A DNA stretch of 20,088 nt, from positions 1 through 20,088 of the forward strand of contig CAJTUM010000031.1 of assembly GCA_910579575.1 (NCBI GenBank). Reading direction: 5' to 3'. Made by a program: the position numbers and the translations under genes. Position 1 is the first letter of the stretch; each line of letters begins with the position of its first letter. Under the pieces are notes generated by a model, which saw nothing but the letters and a program-made list of their open reading frames with translations, was not told the DNA's origin and did no database searches. Positions 7,207 through 14,100 of this stretch are shown here, piece by piece. Origin of the DNA: an uncultured Eubacteriales bacterium. Its GTDB lineage: Bacteria > Bacillota > Clostridia > Oscillospirales > Butyricicoccaceae.

Positions 7207-7260
7207 CCCCGAAGGGAAATGCCCAGAGCGTTCCCTCTGGCGGCGGAAAGCCGGGGTTTT
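7207..7260. other. Structured intergenic element between divergent promoters
   Basis: CCCCG (7207-7211) pairs with CGGGG (7252-7256), enclosing a perfect hairpin CCAGAG/CTCTGG (7223-7228 with 7235-7240). On the plus strand the outer stem is followed by TTTT. No gene on the plus strand precedes it, so as a terminator it would have nothing to end. It sits just upstream of the hemA -35 box and about 25 bases before the promoter of the CNNM gene. Confidence 0.4.
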
Positions 7261-7285
7261 AGGCGTTTTTAGTAAAAATTTCTTC

Positions 7286-7314
7286 TTGCGTTGAGAAAAT
7301 CGATCTGGTAAAAT
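7286..7314 (+). promoter_or_regulatory. Putative promoter of the CNNM/CorC gene
   Basis: TTGCGT (7286-7291) and TAAAAT (7309-7314) are separated by 17 bases. Each differs from consensus, but the spacing is ideal and the predicted start near 7321 opens the leader described next. Confidence 0.55.
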
Positions 7315-7320
7315 AACGTT

Positions 7321-7396
7321 TATATTGCAAAGAGGGAGAGACGCCTCTTGGAGGAGCCGCCTTTAAGCTGGGATTGTCCTGGAAATCAACAAAAAC
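7321..7396 (+). promoter_or_regulatory. Candidate regulatory leader (switch hairpin) of the CNNM gene
   Basis: AAGAGG (7330-7335) pairs with CCTCTT (7344-7349) to form a 5' hairpin with an eight-base loop. The same 3' arm, as CTCTTG (7345-7350), is also complementary to CAAGAG (7402-7407), which overlaps the 5' arm of the terminator that follows. The two pairings exclude each other. That is the layout of an attenuator or riboswitch, but the sequence does not match the M-box, yybP-ykoY, NiCo, fluoride or c-di-GMP motifs as I remember them. Ligand unknown; the alternative is a fortuitous complementarity. Confidence 0.4.
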
Positions 7397-7453
7397 GACC
7401 GCAAGAGTCAAAGCGCCGCCGAGCTGCGGGGCTTCGGTTTTTGCGGTCTTTTT
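7397..7453 (+). terminator. Leader terminator upstream of the CNNM gene
   Basis: GACCGCAA (7397-7404) pairs perfectly with TTGCGGTC (7441-7448), followed by five T. The loop can fold further through CCGAGC with GCTTCGG. It ends about 70 bases before the start codon, downstream of the putative promoter, so it would stop transcription before the gene unless prevented. Confidence 0.7.
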
Positions 7454-7524
7454 ACCGCACTTTCAGGAAATCGAGCTGGGCGGCTTATTTTTTGTATCTT
7501 ATTTAGGAGGAAAAACAGTTTACT

Positions 7525-8763
7525 ATGGATAGTCACAGTCTTACGCTTATCGGAGCTCTCGCACTGCTGCTGGCGATGTCGGCCTATTTTTCCGCTACGG
7601 AAACGGCCTTTACCTCGCTGAACCGAATCCGAATCAAAAACATGGCCCAGAGCGGCAATAGGCGAGCTCGGCTTGCTCTGGAACTGACGGAGAACTACGA
7701 TAAGCTGCTTTCCACCATTCTGATTGGAAACAACGTTGTGAATATCGCCTCGGCTTCGTTGTCCACCGTGATTTTCACTTCGTATTTTGGCAAAAACGGC
7801 GTGACGATATCCACCGTCGTAATGACGGCTCTGGTGCTGCTTTTCGGCGAGATTTCGCCCAAAAGTATGGCCAAGGAGGCGCCGGAGCGCTTCGCCATGT
7901 TCGCCGCTCCTTTTCTAAAGGGCCTTATGGCGCTGCTGACGCCGCTGAACTGGCTGTTCATGCAGTGGAAAAAATTCGTTTCTCATTTCTTTCGCCATAC
8001 GGACGATCGGGCGATCACCGAGGAAGAGCTGCTGACCCTGGTAGACGAGGCCCAGAGCGACGGCGGCATCGACGAGCAGGAGGGAGAGCTGCTGCGCAGC
8101 GCCATTGAATTTCACGACTTGGACGTCCGGGATATTCTGACCCCTCGCGTGGAGATCAAAGCGATTTCCGAGCGGAACACGCCGGAGGAAGCGGCCGCCT
8201 TGTTCCGCAGCACAGGCTTTTCCCGGCTGCCCTATTACGAAGGCGCCATCGACAACATTGTAGGCGTCGTCAACCAGAAGGATTTTTACGGCCGTGAGGA
8301 TTGGCGGGCGGATGTGAAAAGCGTGGTCAGCCCGGTGCTCTTTATCCCAGATTCCATGAAAATCGCCCGATTGCTTCATCTGCTTCAGCAAAACAAGGCT
8401 CATATGGCCGTTGTGACGGACGAATACGGCGGCGCTGCGGGTATTGTCACACTGGAGGATGTCATTGAAGAGTTGGTGGGCGATATTTGGGACGAACATG
8501 ACGCTGTGGAGGAAAACGACTTTCAAAAACTTTCCGACCGGACGTATCGAGTGGACGGCGGCGCCGACTTGGAGGATATGTTGGAGCTTTTCGATATGAA
8601 AGAGGACCCGGCTCTGGACGTCAGCACGGTAAACGGCTGGGTGCTGGGGGTGCTGGGCCGCATTCCGCAGGAAGGGGAGCAGTTTCGCTACGACAAGCTG
8701 ACCGCCGTTGTGACCAAGGCGGACGCCCGCCGGGTGATCGAAGTGGAAATCAGCGCCGATTGA
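7525..8763 (+). CDS. CNNM/DUF21-CBS-CorC family membrane ion transporter (hemolysin family)
   Basis: This 412-residue protein has the standard order of the family: an N-terminal CNNM (DUF21) membrane domain (about 1-185) with hydrophobic segments near 6-25, 80-110 and 125-145 and the motifs FSATETAFTSLN and GEISPKSMAKE; an acidic linker ITEEELLTLVDEAQSDGGIDEQEGELL; a pair of CBS domains (about 205-320) including RDILTPRVEI, VTDEYGGAAGIVTLEDVIEE; and a C-terminal CorC_HlyC domain (about 335-410). Members are linked to Mg2+ or Na+/divalent-cation transport and resistance; the 'hemolysin' name is historical. The ATG at 7525 is the only reasonable start although the AGGAGG at 7505-7510 is 14 bases away, which is long. 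A leader terminator upstream suggests regulated expression. Which ion is moved cannot be read from the sequence. Confidence 0.95.
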   Translation: MDSHSLTLIGALALLLAMSAYFSATETAFTSLNRIRIKNMAQSGNRRARLALELTENYDKLLSTILIGNNVVNIASASLSTVIFTSYFGKNGVTISTVVMTALVLLFGEISPKSMAKEAPERFAMFAAPFLKGLMALLTPLNWLFMQWKKFVSHFFRHTDDRAITEEELLTLVDEAQSDGGIDEQEGELLRSAIEFHDLDVRDILTPRVEIKAISERNTPEEAAALFRSTGFSRLPYYEGAIDNIVGVVNQKDFYGREDWRADVKSVVSPVLFIPDSMKIARLLHLLQQNKAHMAVVTDEYGGAAGIVTLEDVIEELVGDIWDEHDAVEENDFQKLSDRTYRVDGGADLEDMLELFDMKEDPALDVSTVNGWVLGVLGRIPQEGEQFRYDKLTAVVTKADARRVIEVEISAD

Positions 8764-8773
8764 GCCGCGCGAC

Positions 8774-8816
8774 AACAAAACCGGCGTCTGCTTACAATGG
8801 CAGACGCCGGTTTGTT
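8774..8816. terminator. Bidirectional terminator between convergent genes
   Basis: AACAAAACCGGCGTCTGC and GCAGACGCCGGTTTGTT form a stem of about 17 pairs with one bulged A and an eight-base loop. It starts about ten bases after the CNNM stop and overlaps the stop codon of the chemotaxis-type gene on the other strand, so it serves both transcripts. Confidence 0.9.
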
Positions 8817-9756
8817 AATTTGCGTTGGATTCTATTTCGTGGACGATGGGGGAAATCTGAGAAATCATGTTGTCCACATCTTCAAACATGGCGCTTTTGG
8901 CGGAGCCCAGGGAACTGGCTTTATCAATATGCTGGACGACCTGTTGGTAGAGCAATTTGATGTCGTCAAAAAACTGGCAGATTCCCTGAAGCTGCTGGCT
9001 GGAGGAGTTGATCACGCTGGAGATTTCGGTCTGAACAGCGGAAGCGCCCTCGGTGGCGGCGGTGATTTGTTCAAAAGCGCCGGAAGCGCCGTTGACGGCG
9101 CCCATCCCCGCGCCCAGGGCCTGCTGAGAAGCCTGGATGCTGTCGTTCAGTTGGTTGGAACCCACCTCCACATCTCGGATACCGGAATCCACCTCGGAGG
9201 CCAAATTCTTGATCTCCTCCGCCAGCTCTTTGACATTGGCGGCCACCACGGCAAAGCCGCGGCCTTCTTCGCCGGCCCGAGCCGCCTCGATGGAGGCGTT
9301 GACGGCCAGGATATTGGTCTGATCCGCAATGGAGACGATTTTGCCCATGCACTGCTGGATGGCCTTGACCGAGGCCTGGAGACGGGCGAAAATATGCTCC
9401 ATCTCACTGTAAGAATTTTGCACGCCTGCGGAAGCGGCTTTCAGTTCCTCAATTTTCTGCTGAGCGCCCTCCACCGTCTGGGCGATATCCGCCTTCACCT
9501 GAGAAAATCGGCCGGCGGATTGATCGATGTTGGAAAAGGACTGGCCGAAATCCTGTAATTTGGCTTGAAAGCTATCCGCCTCTTCCACCACGGCGGCAAA
9601 CGAGCTGTCGATCAGGCTCAGCTCGTGGAGGGATTCCACCTCTTTGTGCGCCACGTCTCTTTGGTAATCCTTCAAAACGCTGGCCACGTGCAGGATTGGG
9701 TAGAGGCTTTTTTCGCCGTCCCCCGCCGGCGTCTGCCGGCTTTTTTTCAAAAACAA
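8815..9756 (-). CDS. Soluble methyl-accepting chemotaxis-type signalling protein
   Basis: A 313-residue cytoplasmic protein with no membrane segment. From about residue 60 onward it is a long coiled coil. The centre carries the conserved hairpin tip of the MCP signalling domain (DQTNILAVNASIEAARAGEE, followed by GRGFAVVA), the part that contacts CheA/CheW. The N-terminal 60 residues (YPILHVASVLKDYQRDV and following) contain no recognisable sensor domain. The start is a TTG at 9756-9754, with AGGAGG about eight bases upstream. It lies 14 bases after the FIST gene, so both are surely co-transcribed and the FIST protein probably supplies the input. No che or flagellar gene is in the window, so the output pathway is unknown. 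Confidence 0.93.
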   Translation of the reverse strand: MFLKKSRQTPAGDGEKSLYPILHVASVLKDYQRDVAHKEVESLHELSLIDSSFAAVVEEADSFQAKLQDFGQSFSNIDQSAGRFSQVKADIAQTVEGAQQKIEELKAASAGVQNSYSEMEHIFARLQASVKAIQQCMGKIVSIADQTNILAVNASIEAARAGEEGRGFAVVAANVKELAEEIKNLASEVDSGIRDVEVGSNQLNDSIQASQQALGAGMGAVNGASGAFEQITAATEGASAVQTEISSVINSSSQQLQGICQFFDDIKLLYQQVVQHIDKASSLGSAKSAMFEDVDNMISQISPIVHEIESNAN

Positions 9757-9770
9757 AGCGAATCCCTCCT

Positions 9771-10826
9771 TTATTCAAAGACCGCGCAGGTCATGGATTG
9801 GTTGACGAAGCGGCTGTTGTAGTGTTCGCCGTAGCCCACCACGCCGACATGGGATCCCAAGGCGCTCATTTGCTGCAAATAGGTCTGCATATAGTTGCGC
9901 TGGGTGAACAGCTTGTAGCGGAAGAGGCAGTTTACCGAAAATACCGCCGAGCGCTTGGGGAAATCCCGACAGATTTGCTGGATGGTATTCTGCACCACCG
10001 ATTGATAATCGGCCAGCTCCAGCAGGGTCAGCACGTCGGAATCGTTGACCTGGCGGAAGCAGGCCAAGGCGTTGCCGCTGACTTCCTTGATGGAGATGAT
10101 GCAGGTGTCTTCGCCGTCCACCTTGCCAAAGGGGTTTTGGAAGGTTTGGGTCAGAATCTGCTGGTCGGAGACATGAAGGATGCTTTGGTAAACCTGCTTG
10201 GCGGGCCGGCCGTTCAGCGAGCCGATGATATACCGAGCGCGGTCTGTGTTGGAGGCGATAAAGCGGTAGTCCCCCATCTGGCGATAGATATTTTCCTTAT
10301 AGGTTTTCACCCGGCCGCCCAGATTGCGTACAATGGCGTAGACAGCCGCGTCCTGATACACTCTGCCGTTGGCGGAAACCCGGCCTTCGCCGCCTGTGCC
10401 GCCTACCAGCGGGATGCCCCGCTTTTTGAGCACGGTGTTGACGGTAGTCAGCAGACAAGCGTCGTTGCCGGTGCAGAAATCGATGCACAGGGTGTCTCGG
10501 CTTCCGCCGCCCGCCTGGGCGATATCCCGCTCCAAACGCTGTATGTATTTTACAGGCATGGTGGAAACCTGCTCCAATACGTTGGCTGCGGCGGACACGC
10601 CGTCATAAAAAGCGACCACGCTCACCCCTTTTTCAATAATGCGGGTATCATAGCTCATGCCGATGCAGCCGATGCTGGGAACGCCGGGGAACAGGCCCTC
10701 CAAAGCGCTCACATGGGATTCAAACTGCGCGTTATTGGATAACAGCATGATAAACTGAGGGGTTCGCAGCCCTCGGATAGCCTCGGCCAGGTCGCCCCTT
10801 TGGCTGGAGCCAAAAAATTGTCTCAC
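9771..10826 (-). CDS. FIST-domain sensory protein
   Basis: A 351-residue soluble protein covering FIST N and FIST C domains. Visible marks are SIGCIGMSYDTRII (about 51-64), the glycine-rich IPLVGGTGGEG (about 138-148), the strand/turn GGRVKTYKENI, ILHVSDQQILTQ, SVNCLFRYKLF and the terminal GEHYNSRFVNQSMTCAVF. FIST is a known ligand-sensing domain of signal transduction proteins, proposed to bind small molecules such as amino acids. The start is the GTG at 10826-10824: AGGAGG stands about eight bases upstream, while the longer frame to 11024 runs through the promoter and has no support. The MCP-type gene follows after 14 bases, so sensor and transducer are separate proteins made together. Confidence 0.9.
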   Translation of the reverse strand: MRQFFGSSQRGDLAEAIRGLRTPQFIMLLSNNAQFESHVSALEGLFPGVPSIGCIGMSYDTRIIEKGVSVVAFYDGVSAAANVLEQVSTMPVKYIQRLERDIAQAGGGSRDTLCIDFCTGNDACLLTTVNTVLKKRGIPLVGGTGGEGRVSANGRVYQDAAVYAIVRNLGGRVKTYKENIYRQMGDYRFIASNTDRARYIIGSLNGRPAKQVYQSILHVSDQQILTQTFQNPFGKVDGEDTCIISIKEVSGNALACFRQVNDSDVLTLLELADYQSVVQNTIQQICRDFPKRSAVFSVNCLFRYKLFTQRNYMQTYLQQMSALGSHVGVVGYGEHYNSRFVNQSMTCAVFE

Positions 10827-10883
10827 GCCGCAGCCTCCTCTCTTCCTGTTAATGGATTGGTTTTTCTTTTTTCGATGCCATTG

Positions 10884-10913
10884 ATTATACTTCATATCGG
10901 GTCGGGGCGTCAA
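10884..10913 (-). promoter_or_regulatory. Promoter of the FIST-MCP operon
   Basis: On the minus strand TTGACG (10913-10908) and a perfect TATAAT (10889-10884) are separated by 18 bases. The start would be near 10877, about 50 bases before the GTG of the FIST gene. Confidence 0.8.
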
Positions 10914-10952
10914 CGGGGAATTTTGCGGGGGAGCGCTCTCTGGTTTCAAAAA

Positions 10953-10980
10953 GGCCAGGTCTATCGCCTTTTTCCTGGCC
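10953..10980 (-). terminator. Terminator-like hairpin upstream of the FIST promoter
   Basis: GGCCAGG (10953-10959) pairs with CCTGGCC (10974-10980). On the minus strand it is followed by five T (10952-10948). No minus-strand gene lies before it, so it may block antisense transcription from the divergent region or be left from a lost gene. A second stem, TTTGGTT with AACCAAA, lies just to its right without a T tract. Confidence 0.45.
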
Positions 10981-11082
10981 AAGGGGAAGAGCGGCGAAGG
11001 ACGTTTGGTTTCATACAGAACCAAAAAGAAGCGGAGCGAGGAAAAATTGATACACCTATTTATTAAAATAGCCGTTTCCCTC

Positions 11083-11111
11083 TTGCGAATCGCCGCGCGG
11101 ATTGGTATAAT
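11083..11111 (+). promoter_or_regulatory. Promoter of the large surface protein gene
   Basis: TTGCGA (11083-11088) and a perfect TATAAT (11106-11111) are spaced by 17 bases. The predicted start near 11118 gives a leader of about 30 bases with AAAGGAG at 11134-11140, ten bases before the ATG. Confidence 0.75.
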
Positions 11112-11150
11112 AGTGCAGCAATAATCCTATTGGAAAGGAGCGAATGATTC

Positions 11151-14100
11151 ATGAAAGCAATCAGGAAACATTTCAGACGCCCGCGGTGGCTGGCAGCATT
11201 GCTGTGCATATGCATCATACTGCCCTATCTGAACGGATTCACCCTGTCAGCGTCGGCCCAGCCGCCGGAACAGGAGGGCCTTTGCGAGCATCACCCGGCC
11301 CACACAAAGGAATGCGGCTTTGCGGCAGAAACGCCGGAACAGCCCTGCAACCACCAGCACGACGAAAGCTGCGGCTATATCCCCGCTCAGCCGGAGATTC
11401 CCTGCGACAGCAACTGCGGGCAGGAAACCCCTGGGGAGGAAGAGGATAACCGGAAGGACCCGTCGGCGCCGGAGGAGCCGACTCAGCCTGGTCAGACCCC
11501 GGAAGAGGAGCAAAAGCCGGAGGGAGACGTTTCCGCCGATGGGGATGAGACAATCCCTGGCGACGAAAACGCCGCCGTGCCCGAGCAAACGCCCAGCGAC
11601 GAAGACCAGCCGGACGACGCCTTGACAGAAGAGCTGCCCCAGGAGCAGACGCCGCTGGACGACGCCCCTATTGTCCATGCCCCGGATTGCGCTTACCGGC
11701 CCGCTCAACCGGCCCAGCCCTGCAATCATCAGCACGACGAAAACTGCGGCTATGCCCCCGCTCAGCCCGCCAGCCCCTGCGGCTTTCTTTGCGAAAAATG
11801 CCGCGAGGACTATGTGCAGAGCTGGGAATATCTCGATGAGGAAGAGCTGCTGGTTTTTGTGCAGGACGCAAACCTATGGGGGTTAGGCGTTCCTGGCGTC
11901 AGCCGGCAAGAGCCGCTGACAGCCGAGCTGCTGGCGGAGCTGCTGCCTGCTGAAATCCACGCCCAGTTGGGCGGCGGCAAAGAGGCCGATTTGCCCATTG
12001 TATGGGACCTGAGCGCTATCCCCGAAGAGGGCCTTTGGGAGGGCCTGCATATCGTCCAAGCCGCTTTGCCCGAAGAATACCGCTTGGCCCAAGGCGCCCC
12101 GGCGCTGCAAGCCCTGCTGGCCGTGGGAGACGCGGATTTATATGCAGAACCGACTACGAAATATATCAATCAATGGAAGTTTATTTCCAGAAACAACACA
12201 GAAATGGAGGATAATCGATTAGAACTCGCCTCTGTAAGCATTGAACGGGAGAATGTCGTAGAAAAATTAAAAAATATACTTCCTGAGCAAATAAGAGGCT
12301 GGGGTTCTTATGATTGGGGAAAAGATACATGGGAGGCGTTATTAGCAGCGGGTTTCATAGATGAAAAAGAAGGAACCGGAGAAAGCTGGAATTATCCGTC
12401 CGGCGCCTCGCCAGATACATTACCAGAAAAAAGTTATTCTTCGAGGGTTAGATGGGGAAAAGTCGATATTCAATGGGATTTAACAAATGTACCACAATCT
12501 TTGGATTGGGATACGACATTTGTATTAACAGCAAAACCCACTTCAAAATATCTGATTGTTAATTCGAATGCCCCAGTTGAATATTCTCAACGCGATTCAT
12601 CAGTTGCAGATATTTTAACTCTTGAAATCACCCTCAAAGACATGAATCTTGATTCCCACATTGTTCATTCGGTGGAGCCGGAGAATGTGACAGTGAATCT
12701 GTTTGATTATTGGGTGGAAAATTATGGAGAGAACCCCACGCCTGCAAGCGATTCAAGCCCTGGGGAAGGAGATATTCTGCAAAAGAGCGATTGGCATTAT
12801 CGCCCGAAAGAATGGAATTCTCCTGAAACCGACCTCACCGATTATGGCGTGGCGTTTTCCACTAAGGAAGATTGGAACAAAGGAATTAACGAAGGGCATC
12901 TGCTTCTTTTTGGCGACGGTTTGACCCATGCCGGTCTGTGGAACAAGGGCGCCGGGCAAAACACATTCTTTGGTCAAAAATATGCCGGCATGGAGCAGAT
13001 TGTGAAAAATATCCTGGGCAACGACGGCTACCCGGAAATGAATCTAAACCGTGCCAGAGAGGTTTTGAGCCAAGACCGAGATGAGAAACTCGTCCGGGAT
13101 TATAAGTTGGCCGGCGATCATATAAGCGCAAATGAGCATGATAAAAGTAATCCTGCTCCTTATGAAGGAGCAAACATCCAAAACCTGAGCGAGGGTTTAA
13201 TAGCGCTTTGGGAAAGGGCAACCGGGCAAAGCATTGAGACTGGCGTCGAATCGCTGGCGTATCTCTTTGATCCGGAAGCGGCCGATGCTTTCCGAAAAAC
13301 GTATACCAACATCACAGGTTTGTTCCAGTTGGATGACGAAGGCTATTATTACTATAATATGCGCCAGAATTTTGCCGAATTTCAAGCGGACGGCACAATC
13401 CACGAAGACGGGCGCGAGTCAGGCAAATTTGTCCTTTATGACGCTCCTGCTACAACCCGGACGGACGGAACCGACAGTATTGGAAATTTCTTCCCTTTTA
13501 ACAAGGGCGAAGAGGTGTTCAACGGGCTGGATGAGCAAGGCAAGTTGACCAGCAGCGTCAGCCAATCCCGCAATACCATGAACCATCACTTGGGCATGAC
13601 GGTACAAGTGGATTTCCGCCAGCCCAGCAACGGCAAAATCAAAATGGGTTCTGGCGAATCGCAGCCCATGACGTTTGGATTCTCTGGCGACGACGACGTG
13701 TGGGTTTTTGTAGACGACGTTTTGGTATTGGATATCGGCGGCACCCACAGCGAGCTTTATGGAACCATCGATTTTTCCACCGGCGATGTGTATGTTGGCA
13801 GAGCCTTTGACGCCCAGGGAATCCCGGAGAATCCTGCGGACACTGCCAATATGGTGACCCATACGACGTTGAGAGAGCTCTATCAAAAGGCTGGAAAGGA
13901 AGATTCAGTAAGCTGGAACGGCAATACCTTCTCTTCCAACAGCGTGCATACGCTGAAAATGTTCTACCTGGAGCGGGGCAATTATGATTCCAGCATCGCC
14001 CTGCGGTTTAACCTCCAGCCTTTGCTCTATCAGCAGATCAAAAAGGTGGATCAAAACGGCGAACCTTTGCAAGGCGCGTCTTTTGAGCTGTATGAGGCGC

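Noticed and set aside
7321..7396. A known metal riboswitch (M-box, yybP-ykoY, NiCo or fluoride) ahead of the CNNM gene
   Set aside because: None of the conserved core sequences I know for these classes is present; reported instead as an unassigned leader.
8764..8820. CRISPR-like repeat suggested by the long inverted repeat
   Set aside because: Only a single inverted repeat with T tracts at a convergent gene end, which is a bidirectional terminator.
10827..11024. Longer N-terminus of the FIST protein up to 11024
   Set aside because: It would run through the promoter and a terminator-like hairpin, and the GTG at 10826 has an ideal ribosome binding site.
11144..11449. Alternative start ATG at 11144 giving a 101-residue protein
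   Set aside because: It is in a different frame overlapping the signal peptide of the large surface protein and is only three bases from the ribosome binding site; no protein features.
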